DNA of 64,000 bases from Polyangiaceae bacterium (GTDB lineage: Bacteria; Myxococcota_A; Polyangia; Polyangiales; Polyangiaceae), in NCBI GenBank assembly GCA_020633235.1, contig JACKEA010000009.1, positions 274,515 to 338,514 of the forward strand, given 5' to 3'. Position 1 is the first letter of the stretch; every line of letters starts with the position of its first letter. Below, one piece after another: positions 7,342 through 15,826 of the stretch. The position numbers and the translations under genes are program-made. The notes beneath the pieces were generated by a model. The model was given only the letters and a program-made list of their open reading frames with translations. It ran no database searches and was not told the DNA's origin.

Positions 7342-9489
7342 ATGCGGAGCGCCGTCACGTTGCTCGCGTTGACTCTCGCCGCGGTGCCCTCTTGCCGGCG
7401 CTGCGGCGTGGACCACGCGCAAACGGCACCAGAAGCCGTGACGCCCTTGCCCGCGGCGCGCGCCACCCCGGGCGGCCCCTATCGCTTGCTCCTCGACGGC
7501 GACACCCGCGCACGCCTCCGCGCCGCGGCCGAGGCGAAGACTCCTGCCTGGCGCGTGCTCTCATCCCTGTGCGAGGAGGCCACGGCGGAGCATCTCGACT
7601 CCGGCTACCAGGGCTTTCAGTGGGCCGACGCCCTGGCCAGCACCGCGCTGTGCTGGCACGCGACGCGCGACCCACGTTACGGGCGCGCTGCCGTCGCGTA
7701 CTTGAACGCGCTGCTCGACGACCGCTTCGCAGTGGGAGACGAAAGGGGCGGCGAGACCGTCGTGCGCCACGACTCGGGGTACGGGATCCGTACCTTTGGC
7801 GTGTACTCCGCGCTGGGCTACGACTGGCTGCGGGACGCGCCCGGCATGACGCCGGCACTGCGCGCTCGAACGCGCGCGCGACTCGGTCAGTGGCTCGGCT
7901 GGTACGCGCGTGACGGCTACCTGCGCGACCACGCCCTGTCGAACTACTACTGGGGCTACCTCACGGCGCTCGCGCTTTCGGGTCTGTCCGCCAGCGGAGA
8001 ATCCCCGGAAGGAGATCGCTGGCTGGAAGGCGCCAGGACGAAGCTCGAGCACGACGTGCTGCCGGCGTTTCGCGAGCGCTTGCCGGATGGCGGCTGGCCC
8101 GAGGGCTTTCAGTACGGCGAGTACACGGGACTGGAGATCGGCCTCGTGGTGCGGGCATTCCAGACCGCCGCGGGCATCGATCTACGAACCGCTCTCCCCT
8201 GGCTCGGCACCCTCGCTCGCCATCACAGCCATGCCCTCTTGCCGGACGGGCGCTCGGTCTACGACGGCGGCACCTGGGGCGAGCATCCCGCACGCCCGTC
8301 GCCGCTGGCCCTTTCCGGCGCGCTCTTGGCATCCGGCACCGACGCCGAAGCGCGCTACATGGTCCGGCACCTGCTGCCGCCGCTCACCCGCGAGCACGCC
8401 TGGGTGCGGCTGCTGGTGGAGGATCCACGCGCGTCCGAGCGGGATCCTCGCGTCGGTGCGGCGTCGAGCTTGCACCTCCGCGGGCTGGGCCTGACCTTCG
8501 CACGCTCGCGCTTCTCTTCGGACGCGGTGTGGACTTCCTTTCAGGCTGGGCCGTTCCTGGCCATGGATCACCAGGACAAGGACCAGGGTCATTTCGAGCT
8601 GTGGCGCGGGAGCGATGGCCTGGTGGTGGACGGCGGCGACGCGGAAGGCTCGGCCACCATCAACCACAACACGCTGCTGATCGACGACCACGAGGACCAC
8701 ATGAACTACACGCCGAACCAAGGCGTGTGGGGCAGCGGCGTGCGCACCACACGCTTCTTCGACGATGGAACGCTGGTCGTGGCCGTCGGGGACCTCGCGG
8801 ATGCCTACGCGCCCAAGTGCGCCGCCGAGGGTTGCCCCCGCTCCGTGGAAGGTCTCACACGCACGTTCGTGTACGTTCGCCCAGGGCTGCTCGTGCTCGA
8901 CGATCGCGCGCTGCTCGCCAGTGCTGGCTACGGCGTCACTTGGATCGCCCACGTGACCACCCGGCCTACGCTGGGCCGCGCGGCGGCCAGCGCCAGCGTG
9001 GGAGGCTCGCGGGTCGACATGGCCTTTCTCGAGCCCCCCAACGCGATGCTCTCGGCCCCGAAAGAGCCCACGGCGTCCGGAGAAGGACCCCACCGTCAGA
9101 ATCATCCTTGGGGTCCGATGTGGCGCATCGAAGCAAAGAGCCCGATCGGCAGCCGTGAGCGCGGCTTCACCGTGTTCCTCTCCGCCGGCGCCCGCAGCGC
9201 CCCCAAGACGAACGTAACCCGCGTTTCGAGCGCCGGGCTCCGAGGGGGCGTGGCCGCCGGCACCGCCGTGCTGTTCGCCTCCGCAGAGGGCAAGGGGCAC
9301 GCCGCGCTCGGCGTCCCGGCGCGCAGCGTTGTCGTCCTCGACCTCGAGCCGGGGCGTCGCTACCGGCTGGAACCCGAGGTCGATCCGACCAGCTGCTTCG
9401 TGTCCGTTCGGCTCACTCCCGATCCTGCGGGCCGCGTCGCGTCGCCCGCCGGCTCCTTACGGGCGACCATCCCCGCCTGCCGGCGGTGA
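7342..9489 (+). CDS. heparinase II/III-like polysaccharide lyase lipoprotein
   Basis: A 715-residue exported enzyme. Signal peptide ending in AAVPSC, then an alpha/alpha toroid with LSNYYWGYLTALALS and GGWPEGFQYGEY, and a C-terminal beta-sandwich with HQDKDQGHFELWRGSDGLVVDGG, the typical heparinase II/III or alginate-lyase superfamily pattern (Tyr/His catalytic residues in the toroid, substrate-facing strands in the sandwich). It may trim, release or edit the exopolysaccharide or degrade it on turnover. The ATG at 7342 is the only start that provides a signal peptide. The following glycosyltransferase starts 3 nt after its stop. Confidence 0.85.
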   Translation: MRSAVTLLALTLAAVPSCRRCGVDHAQTAPEAVTPLPAARATPGGPYRLLLDGDTRARLRAAAEAKTPAWRVLSSLCEEATAEHLDSGYQGFQWADALASTALCWHATRDPRYGRAAVAYLNALLDDRFAVGDERGGETVVRHDSGYGIRTFGVYSALGYDWLRDAPGMTPALRARTRARLGQWLGWYARDGYLRDHALSNYYWGYLTALALSGLSASGESPEGDRWLEGARTKLEHDVLPAFRERLPDGGWPEGFQYGEYTGLEIGLVVRAFQTAAGIDLRTALPWLGTLARHHSHALLPDGRSVYDGGTWGEHPARPSPLALSGALLASGTDAEARYMVRHLLPPLTREHAWVRLLVEDPRASERDPRVGAASSLHLRGLGLTFARSRFSSDAVWTSFQAGPFLAMDHQDKDQGHFELWRGSDGLVVDGGDAEGSATINHNTLLIDDHEDHMNYTPNQGVWGSGVRTTRFFDDGTLVVAVGDLADAYAPKCAAEGCPRSVEGLTRTFVYVRPGLLVLDDRALLASAGYGVTWIAHVTTRPTLGRAAASASVGGSRVDMAFLEPPNAMLSAPKEPTASGEGPHRQNHPWGPMWRIEAKSPIGSRERGFTVFLSAGARSAPKTNVTRVSSAGLRGGVAAGTAVLFASAEGKGHAALGVPARSVVVLDLEPGRRYRLEPEVDPTSCFVSVRLTPDPAGRVASPAGSLRATIPACRR

Positions 9490-9492
9490 GTC

Positions 9493-10869
9493 ATGCGCGT
9501 CGTGATCGTCTCCTACGCATTCCCCCCTGTCGGCGGCGCGGGGGTACAGCGCATGCTCAAGCTGGCGAAGTACCTTCCCTCCGCCGGCGTGACGCCCACG
9601 ATCCTCAGCGTCGACAACGCCTCGGTCCCACTGCGCGACGAAACGCTCTCGAGCGACATCCCAGCTGCCGTCGAGGTGATCCGCGCCCGCACGCTGGAGC
9701 CGGGCTACGCCGCCAAGCAGAGGGCCTGGAGCGCCGCGGCCGACGGCCGAAGGAGCGCTCGGAGCGCCGTCATCGGCATCGCCAAGCGGCTCCTGGTTCC
9801 AGACCCGCAGGTCTTGTGGCTACCGGCCGCGAGTCGCGCGTTGGCGCGCCGCCTGCGCGCGGCCCACGACGACGTCGTGCTGGTGAGCGGGCCTCCATTC
9901 TCGCAGTTCGCCCTGGCGCCGATAGCGCGCCACTTCGGAGCAGCCGTGGTGCTGGACTACCGCGACGAATGGACGACCCTCTCTGGCGGCATCTACGAGA
10001 TGGCGGGCGCGTCCCGGAGCGCCAGCGCTGCGCTGGAATCACTGCTGCTGCGCTCTCAAGACGCGATCACGACGGCCACGGCGGCGTTCCGGGACGGGCT
10101 CCTGGCGCGGTTTTCCTTCCTGAGCCCCGAGCGCGTCGTCGCCATCGAGAACGGCTACGATCCAGCGGACTTCCCCCAAGAGCTCCCAACCCCACCGGAC
10201 GATCGTCTGGTCGTGACCTACGTGGGCACCGTGTTTCGACTGACCCGAGCCGCGGGCCTTCTCGCCGCAGTGAGGCAGGTCCATGCACGGCATCCCGAGC
10301 TGGCCGCCCGGCTGGAGGTGCGCTTCGTGGGGCGTATCGTGGACACGGAGGCTCCGTTCTTCGACGGCGTGCCGGGAGTGGTGCGCACCGGCTACGTCGA
10401 TCACTCCGAGGCGGTGATGGAGCAAGCCCGCTGCCACCTGGCACTGTGCCTGCTGGCGGACGTACCCGGCGCCGAGCGTATCTACCCTGCCAAGATCTTC
10501 GAGACCATGGCGCTTCGGAAGCCGTGCCTGGCGTTGTGCCCGACGGGCGCGCTGGCGAAGCTCGTGAAGGCGCACCGTGTGGGCGACGTGATCCATCCTG
10601 ACGACGTGAGCGCCATCGCGCGCTTTCTCGTCGAGCGACTCGTGGCTCACGAAAACGGCACGCTGCAAACGGAAAGTGCGCCCATAGACGTGGAACGCTT
10701 CGACCGCCGCAGGCAAGCGCGTGCCTTCGCCGAGGTGATGGATCTCGCCCGCGAGAATTGCCGCAATCGAGCCCGACCACGCACAGGTCGCGTCAGTAGC
10801 GCTTGGACAACGTCAAGACGTTGGGCGCACCACTACCGTTCGCCGGGACGTAGCTCACCTCGTCCATGA
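9493..10869 (+). CDS. glycosyltransferase (GT4-like)
   Basis: A 458-residue GT-B glycosyltransferase: MRVVIVSYAFPPVGGAGVQR at the N-terminus, DYRDEWT typical of the GT4 subgroup with a long acceptor domain, VTYVGTVFR at the start of the donor domain and AKIFETMALRKPCLA in place of the classic EX7E region. Transfers an unknown sugar. The last about 25 residues are Arg/Ser-rich without homology and are encoded by the 77 nt that overlap, tail to tail, the 3' end of the RsbW-like gene on the other strand. Confidence 0.87.
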   Translation: MRVVIVSYAFPPVGGAGVQRMLKLAKYLPSAGVTPTILSVDNASVPLRDETLSSDIPAAVEVIRARTLEPGYAAKQRAWSAAADGRRSARSAVIGIAKRLLVPDPQVLWLPAASRALARRLRAAHDDVVLVSGPPFSQFALAPIARHFGAAVVLDYRDEWTTLSGGIYEMAGASRSASAALESLLLRSQDAITTATAAFRDGLLARFSFLSPERVVAIENGYDPADFPQELPTPPDDRLVVTYVGTVFRLTRAAGLLAAVRQVHARHPELAARLEVRFVGRIVDTEAPFFDGVPGVVRTGYVDHSEAVMEQARCHLALCLLADVPGAERIYPAKIFETMALRKPCLALCPTGALAKLVKAHRVGDVIHPDDVSAIARFLVERLVAHENGTLQTESAPIDVERFDRRRQARAFAEVMDLARENCRNRARPRTGRVSSAWTTSRRWAHHYRSPGRSSPRP

Positions 10870-11221
10870 ACGAACGTACGATGTAGAGGCCCATGCGGGA
10901 CTCGGGCAACTCGTCCAGCCGAGGCGCGGGGACCGCGCCCAGATCGAAGCTCTGGCCCGTGTCCGACAAGCGCAGCACGATGCCATCGTCGTCCATCTCG
11001 ATCTCAATCTCGACGTTCCCCGACGTGCGCTCCGCGTAGCCGTGGATTGCGATGTTGTTGAACACCTCGCTCACCGCGGACACGACCTGAGACGTGAAGT
11101 CGTCGTGGCTCGCTTCTTGCGTTCTTTCCCGAGCGGAACAGAACAACTTACAGCTCGAGGCAACCACCCGCAGCACCAAGTCCCGATACGGCAGTTGTCC
11201 CGGTACGGAGAGCCGAATCAT
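10793..11221 (-). CDS. RsbW/SpoIIAB-like anti-sigma serine kinase (HATPase)
   Basis: A 142-residue stand-alone GHKL ATPase domain. N-box residues SEVFNNIAIHGY (51-62, Glu52, Asn55/56, His60), G1 box DTGQSFD (87-93) and G2 region RMGLYIVRS (109-117) are present. Such proteins bind and inhibit a sigma factor or phosphorylate STAS antagonists. No sigma factor or STAS gene is adjacent, so its partner is elsewhere. It sits inside the exopolysaccharide locus facing the opposite way to its neighbours, and its ATG overlaps the ATG of the divergent sugar-transferase gene. Confidence 0.86.
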   Translation of the reverse strand: MIRLSVPGQLPYRDLVLRVVASSCKLFCSARERTQEASHDDFTSQVVSAVSEVFNNIAIHGYAERTSGNVEIEIEMDDDGIVLRLSDTGQSFDLGAVPAPRLDELPESRMGLYIVRSFMDEVSYVPANGSGAPNVLTLSKRY

Positions 11222-11999
11222 GACGACGCTGTCTTTCCATCCGCAGCACGTGACGCTCGCTCGTCACGAACGAAGGATTCCGCTTTCGGTCAGAGTCGTC
11301 AAGCGCAGCATCGATCTCGGATTCGCCGTCACCGGCCTCGCGCTCTCCGCCTGGCTGTTCCCTCTCGTGGCCATCGCAATCGTGCTCGAGTCTCCCGGCC
11401 CCGTGTTCCACCGACAGCGCCGCGTGATCGCGGTGAGGTCACGAGACGCGCACGGCCGGTTGACGTTCCGCGAGCTCGACATGCTCAAGTTCCGCACCAT
11501 GCGGGTCGACGCCGAGCGCGACACGGGCGTGGTCTTGGCGGAAGCAGACGACCCGCGCGTCACCCGCCTGGGCAAGCTCCTGCGCAAGACCCGCCTCGAC
11601 GAGCTGCCCCAGCTCTGGCACGTGCTCCGGGGCGAAATGAGCCTGGTCGGCCCACGCCCGGAACGACCCGAGCTGCTCGAAAACCTAGCCCTGGCCATTC
11701 CCTACTTCGAGGAGCGCCTGCACGACTGCAAGCCGGGCATCACCGGCTTCGCGCAGGTGAATCTGGGCTACGCCGGCCACGCCCCGCCGAGCAGTGAGGT
11801 GGCGGCTTTCGAGAGCACCCTGGTGAATCCTCTGCATCTGTCGCAGGCTGCGGGCGCTCTCGCCGACGACATGCGCATGAAGCTCTTGTTCGACGTGGCC
11901 TACGTCGCGTCCCTCGAGCGGCTCTCGAGCTACCTGCCGATGGAGCTCGGCATCATCGTCAAGACGCCCTGGGTCATGCTGCGGGGATTGGGGCGCTAG
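11220..11999 (+). CDS. undecaprenyl-phosphate sugar phosphotransferase (bacterial sugar transferase)
   Basis: A 259-residue priming enzyme that transfers a hexose-1-phosphate to undecaprenyl phosphate, initiating repeat-unit assembly. It has the short single-membrane-segment form (KRSIDLGFAVTGLALSAWLF), then HRQRR, LKFRTMR, RLGKLLRKTRLDELPQLWHV and EMSLVGPRPE, i.e. the full PglC/WcaJ C-terminal signature including the catalytic Asp-Glu. It lacks the large N-terminal WcaJ domain. GGAG lies about 10 nt before the ATG, supporting this start, which overlaps the start codon of the divergent RsbW-like gene (CATG). First of three rightward glycosyltransferase genes. Confidence 0.92.
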   Translation: MTTLSFHPQHVTLARHERRIPLSVRVVKRSIDLGFAVTGLALSAWLFPLVAIAIVLESPGPVFHRQRRVIAVRSRDAHGRLTFRELDMLKFRTMRVDAERDTGVVLAEADDPRVTRLGKLLRKTRLDELPQLWHVLRGEMSLVGPRPERPELLENLALAIPYFEERLHDCKPGITGFAQVNLGYAGHAPPSSEVAAFESTLVNPLHLSQAAGALADDMRMKLLFDVAYVASLERLSSYLPMELGIIVKTPWVMLRGLGR

Positions 12000-12001
12000 C
12001 C

Positions 12002-13108
12002 ATGTTCGTGGTCCACGTGCTCTCGTCCTTCGGTCTCGGCGGGCAGGAGCAGGTTGCCCTCGAGCTCGCGCGACGTGAGGCCCTGCGCGGTCATCGCGTC
12101 GTCGGAGTCGCCTTCGCCCCCGGCCCCCTGGAAGAGCGCTTCGCGCGGGCCGGAGTCGTGACGCACGTGCTTCCAAAGCGCGCGCGCCTCGACCCCACCT
12201 TGCCGCTTCGCATCGCCCGCGTCGCGCACGGCGCGGACGTGGTCCACACTCACAATCCACAGGCGTTGGTGTACGGCGCGCCGGCCGCCTCCCTCGCCCG
12301 GGCGGCGCTGGTGCACAGCAAACACGGCCGGAATCCCGACGCCGGGCGCCGGCGCTGGCTCCGGCGCCACGCCGGGCGGCGTGCGGACGCCTTCGTCGCC
12401 GTCACGCCGGCCCTCGCGGATCTCGCTCGGCGCCATGGCGAGGGCGTCGCGTCACGCATCTTCGTCGTGGAAAATGGCATCGATGTGTCGCCCTTCGGCC
12501 GCGACCCGGAAGCGCGAAACAGCGTGCGTCGAGAGCTCGGCATTCCGTCGCGCGCGTGGGTAGTGGGCAGCGTCGGGCGTCTGTCGCCGGAGAAGAACCA
12601 GCGCCTGCTGCTCGACGCCATGCGCGAGCTCGACGCCACCCTGGTGCTGGTGGGTGACGGACCGCTCCGCCCGGACCTCGAACGCGCCGCCGGTTCCCGC
12701 GTCGTGCTCACCGGGCGACGCGATGACGTGGCCCGCGTGCTCGCGGCCTTCGACGTGTTCGCGCTGTCCTCCGACAGCGAGGGGTTGCCCCTGGTGCTGC
12801 TCGAAGCGCTGGCCAGCGAGCTGCCCGTGATCGCGACGCAGGTGGGCGGCGTTTCCGATCTGATCCACGACGGCCGTACCGGGCTGTTGGTCCCCGCCGG
12901 GGATGTCGTCCGCTTCGCGACGGGGCTCGCGGCGCTCCAACAAGACCCGCCAAAAGCTCGCGCCATGGCGAAAGCCGGGCGTGCCCTCGTCCACGAGCGC
13001 CACGACGCCGAGCGCATGACCCAGCGCTACCTGGCCCTGTGCTCCGAATGCGTGCTCAGCCGCCGCCTCGCCCGAGCCGGCGCCCTCTCCGGAGCGTTGT
13101 CCCGATGA
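12002..13108 (+). CDS. glycosyltransferase family 4 protein
   Basis: A 368-residue GT-B enzyme: N-terminal VLSSFGLGGQEQVALELAR (acceptor domain), VENGIDVSPF linker, VGSVGRLSPEKNQ opening the donor domain, and SEGLPLVLLEALA with the two Glu of EX7E. Adds a sugar to the growing lipid-linked unit; specificity unknown. It starts 2 nt after the priming enzyme and its stop overlaps the next start (ATGA), so the three genes are probably translated as one operon. Confidence 0.92.
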   Translation: MFVVHVLSSFGLGGQEQVALELARREALRGHRVVGVAFAPGPLEERFARAGVVTHVLPKRARLDPTLPLRIARVAHGADVVHTHNPQALVYGAPAASLARAALVHSKHGRNPDAGRRRWLRRHAGRRADAFVAVTPALADLARRHGEGVASRIFVVENGIDVSPFGRDPEARNSVRRELGIPSRAWVVGSVGRLSPEKNQRLLLDAMRELDATLVLVGDGPLRPDLERAAGSRVVLTGRRDDVARVLAAFDVFALSSDSEGLPLVLLEALASELPVIATQVGGVSDLIHDGRTGLLVPAGDVVRFATGLAALQQDPPKARAMAKAGRALVHERHDAERMTQRYLALCSECVLSRRLARAGALSGALSR

Positions 13109-14205
13109 CGTACCTGGCCATCCTGCTCTTCGCCCTCGTGCTCTACACCTACCTCGGCTATCCGCTCTTGGTGGCGCTCCTGGCACGCCTGTGGCCGAAG
13201 CCGAGCGCCCCGGCGGAATTCGAGCCCTCCGTGAGCGTGTGCATTCCCGTACACGACGGCGCGGCCTACCTGCCCGCCAAGCTCGCCAGCATCGACGCGC
13301 TGGAATACCCGAAAGAGAAGCTCCAAGTGCTGGTGTACTCCGACGGCTCCCGGGACGACAGCGCGCGCGTCGCCCGGCGCTCGGAGCTGGTCACGGTGAT
13401 CGAGAGCTCGCGCCGCCTGGGCAAACCCACCGCGGTGAATCGCTTGGCGCAGGCGGCCTGGGGCGACGTATTGGTGCTCACGGACGTACGACAGCCTCTG
13501 TCGCCCGGAGCCGTGCGAGCGCTGGTGCGGCAGCTGGCAGATCCCAGCGTGGGCTGCGTCTCCGGGAACCTCGAGCTGGCGGGAGCCACGGGGGCGGGCA
13601 TGTACTGGCGCTACGAGCGCTTCATCCGCAGCTCGGAGAGCAAGCTCGGCAGCATGGTGGGCGTGAGCGGCGCGCTCTACGCCGTGCGCCGCACGGAGAT
13701 CCCGGTGCTACCGGCGGACGTGATCCTGGACGACATGTACGTTCCGCTTCGCATCGCCCTCGGCGGCAAGCGCATCGTGTTCGAGGACACCGCCCGCGCG
13801 TACGACGAAGCCGCCGACGACGAACGCGAGTTCCCCCGCAAGGTGCGCACCTTGGCGGGCAACTTCCAGCTGGTGGCGTTGATGCCAGAGCTGCTCTTGC
13901 CCTGGCGCACCCGCGCGTGGCTGCCCCTGGTGTCCCACAAGCTCGCGCGACTGGCCTGCCCTTGGGCGCTCGTCGGCCTACTGCTGCTGTCGGCCGTGCT
14001 GTCCTTCGCGGCCGGCGCTCCCGGCTGGGCGCTGGGCTTCTGGCGTACGCTGCTGCTGGCCCAGCTTGCGTTCTACGTTCTGGCGGCCCTCGGCGGTCGG
14101 GCGGGTCGCCTGGGGGGGCTCGCGCGCACCTTCGTGGTGCTGAACGCCGCCGCGGTCGCGGGCTTGTGGCGCTTCGTGCGCGGCAGGCAGGCCGTCACCT
14201 GGTAG
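13105..14205 (+). CDS. membrane glycosyltransferase family 2
   Basis: A 366-residue processive-type GT2: one N-terminal transmembrane helix (LAILLFALVLYTYLGYPLL), GT-A domain with VCIPVHDGA, YSDGSRDDS, a DXD-like TDVR, GVSGALYAVRR and a DDMYVPL acceptor motif, and three C-terminal hydrophobic helices. It resembles the hyaluronan or N-acetylglucosaminyl synthase branch, so inverting transfer coupled to membrane is expected. Overlaps the preceding gene by 4 nt. It is the last gene of the exopolysaccharide run. Confidence 0.9.
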   Translation: MTYLAILLFALVLYTYLGYPLLVALLARLWPKPSAPAEFEPSVSVCIPVHDGAAYLPAKLASIDALEYPKEKLQVLVYSDGSRDDSARVARRSELVTVIESSRRLGKPTAVNRLAQAAWGDVLVLTDVRQPLSPGAVRALVRQLADPSVGCVSGNLELAGATGAGMYWRYERFIRSSESKLGSMVGVSGALYAVRRTEIPVLPADVILDDMYVPLRIALGGKRIVFEDTARAYDEAADDEREFPRKVRTLAGNFQLVALMPELLLPWRTRAWLPLVSHKLARLACPWALVGLLLLSAVLSFAAGAPGWALGFWRTLLLAQLAFYVLAALGGRAGRLGGLARTFVVLNAAAVAGLWRFVRGRQAVTW

Positions 14206-14259
14206 CCGAACCTGACGTCCATCAAGGGCGTGCGCTCCGCGGTTTGCCTCTCGAAGGGT

Positions 14260-14282
14260 CTTCCGCGAATCCTTTGCGGAAG
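14260..14282 (+). terminator. hairpin after the exopolysaccharide operon
   Basis: Perfect 7-bp arms CTTCCGC/GCGGAAG around a 9-nt loop, flanked by an outer CGAA/TTCG match. Lies 55 nt after the last glycosyltransferase and before the OsmC gene. No U-tract, so a factor-independent role is unproven. Confidence 0.4.
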
Positions 14283-14329
14283 TTCGGGGCTCTGTCTTCA
14301 GTGACGGGCCCAGCCCGAAGGACGAGGTC

Positions 14330-14758
14330 ATGGATATTCGCATCAGCTTTCCCGGGGGAAAACGCGTCGACGCCCACTTCGGTGGTCGCGTCGTGCACAC
14401 CGACCAGAGCCCGGAGCACGGGGGCGAGGGCAGCGAGGCCGAGCCTTTCGAGCTGTTCCTCGCGTCGCTGGCCACCTGCGCCGGCGTGTACGTGCTCGGG
14501 TTCTGCCAAGCGCGCTCGATCCCGACGGACGGCATCGAGCTGTCGCAGCACCACGAATTCGATCCGGAAACCCATCGCCTCACCAAGGTGGGCATCCAGA
14601 TTTCCGTCCCCCCGAGCTTCCCCGCGAAGTACGTCCCCGCCCTCGAGCGCGTCGCCGCAAAGTGCACCGTGAAGCGCGTGATCCAAGAAGCGCCGGAGTT
14701 CGTGATCGAGGCCCGCGCTCGCGGCGAGCAGTCCCAGCCGGTCAGCGTCGCACCGTAG
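14330..14758 (+). CDS. OsmC family peroxiredoxin-like protein
   Basis: A 142-residue OsmC/YhfA-type protein reducing organic hydroperoxides in the cytoplasm. Two conserved Cys are in place: Cys50 in LATCAGVYVL and Cys112 in AAKCTVKR, with the intervening helix and the FELFLASLATC signature. Normal length for the family. It stands alone: 124 nt after the glycosyltransferase and convergent with the N-formylglutamate amidohydrolase gene. Confidence 0.92.
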   Translation: MDIRISFPGGKRVDAHFGGRVVHTDQSPEHGGEGSEAEPFELFLASLATCAGVYVLGFCQARSIPTDGIELSQHHEFDPETHRLTKVGIQISVPPSFPAKYVPALERVAAKCTVKRVIQEAPEFVIEARARGEQSQPVSVAP

Positions 14759-14771
14759 CGTACCTTCGCGC

Positions 14772-14834
14772 ACCTCCTCGCGACGGGCAGCGCGCCGCAC
14801 TCTCGCCGACCTCCTCGCGACGGGCAGCGCGCCG
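14772..14834. repeat. 26-bp direct repeat pair
   Basis: Two exact copies of a 26-nt sequence (14772-14797 and 14809-14834; core TCGCGACGGGCAGCGCGCCG), 37 nt apart start to start. The second copy runs into the reverse-strand copy of the interspersed motif. Confidence 0.8.
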
Positions 14835-14846
14835 AACCAACACCCT
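14818..14846 (-). repeat. interspersed intergenic motif, copy H (reverse)
   Basis: Read on the minus strand it gives GTGTTGGTTCGGCGCGC followed by a CCCGTCGCG tail, matching the + strand copy just to its right. It lies 3' of the leftward amidohydrolase gene. Confidence 0.55.
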
Positions 14847-14851
14847 TGGCA

Positions 14852-14880
14852 TTTGGATGTTGGCTCGGCGCGAACCCCGT
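14852..14880 (+). repeat. interspersed intergenic motif, copy G
   Basis: TGTTGGCTCGGCGCG followed by AACCCCGT. With copy H it forms an inverted repeat of 15-nt arms (one mismatch) spanning 14828-14873. The rest of 14759-15039 shows no gene. Confidence 0.6.
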
Positions 14881-15039
14881 CGCGTTGCCAACGGCGCTGG
14901 CCAGCTCTGGCACACGCGTTGGCACAGCTCGGCAAGGTCAGCTCGAATTTCGCGCCCATCACGTCGGGCACGCTCTTTGCGTAGTGGGGGAGGGATCCGA
15001 TGTACGCGCCTTCCGCCCTGCGTCAGGTCTCGTCGCGCT

Positions 15040-15780
15040 CTAACCGAACACGGTGTGGAGCGCGGCGACGAGCTTCTGGCGGACGGTGGCTTCCACGGCG
15101 AGATCCTGGCGCACCTCCAGCTCCGCGGTGCGGCGGCCGTGGGCGCGGGCGTGCAGATCCGGCGAGTACATCATGCCGGCCTTGCCGGAGTAGGGCTCGT
15201 TGAGGCCCACCAGTAGGCCCTGGGCCTCGATGGCGGCTTTCATCTTCAGGGCGAGCTTCTCGTCTTGGTCGTAGAGCACGCCCACTTCCAAGGTGCGCGG
15301 CTCACCTTCGTACACCGGCGTGAAGGTGTGCACCGCCACGATGGACGCCTTCGGCGTCTCGCCCACGATGCGATCCACGGCGGCGTGGTACGGGGCGTAC
15401 AGCCGCTCGAGGCGCTCGGCACGATCCGAAGGCGACAGCGCGCGGTTCATTTCCACGAGGTGGCCTTCCGCTTGGCTCCGGAACAGCGTGTCGGAGTCCA
15501 TCGGGCGGTTGGGATCCACCAGCAGACGGCTGAAGCGCGCCAGCACGGCAGGGGCGCCCAGGGCATCCCCCAGCTCCCGTGCCAGGTCCGAAGCACCGAT
15601 GTCGTAGGCCCAGTGGGTGCCCACGAGCCAGCGATCCGCCATCGGCCACTCCCACGGCTCCGGTAGTCGCTCGGAGGCATGCTCGCAGGTGATGACGATG
15701 GGCGCGTTGTCGCGCCCGGCCACGACCTCTACGGCGTCTTCCAGACGAATTTCCACCCCCGGCGCGTGCCATGGCGCCAC
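15040..15780 (-). CDS. N-formylglutamate amidohydrolase family protein
   Basis: A 246-residue Zn-dependent amidohydrolase-like protein (HutG2/FGase family). Visible family features: VITCEHASERLP near residue 30, HWAYDIGASDLARELG, FSRLLVDPNRP, IVAVHTFTPVYEG and the closing VEATVRQKLV region. In characterised members it hydrolyses N-formyl-L-glutamate in histidine degradation, but no other hut gene is present, so the substrate here may be another N-acyl amino acid. Standalone; 46 nt downstream of the beta-propeller lipoprotein gene. Confidence 0.87.
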   Translation of the reverse strand: MAPWHAPGVEIRLEDAVEVVAGRDNAPIVITCEHASERLPEPWEWPMADRWLVGTHWAYDIGASDLARELGDALGAPAVLARFSRLLVDPNRPMDSDTLFRSQAEGHLVEMNRALSPSDRAERLERLYAPYHAAVDRIVGETPKASIVAVHTFTPVYEGEPRTLEVGVLYDQDEKLALKMKAAIEAQGLLVGLNEPYSGKAGMMYSPDLHARAHGRRTAELEVRQDLAVEATVRQKLVAALHTVFG

Positions 15781-15826
15781 CCGCGCCGCAACGCCGAGGC
15801 GATTGCGGCGCGGGCGAGCCAGCGTT

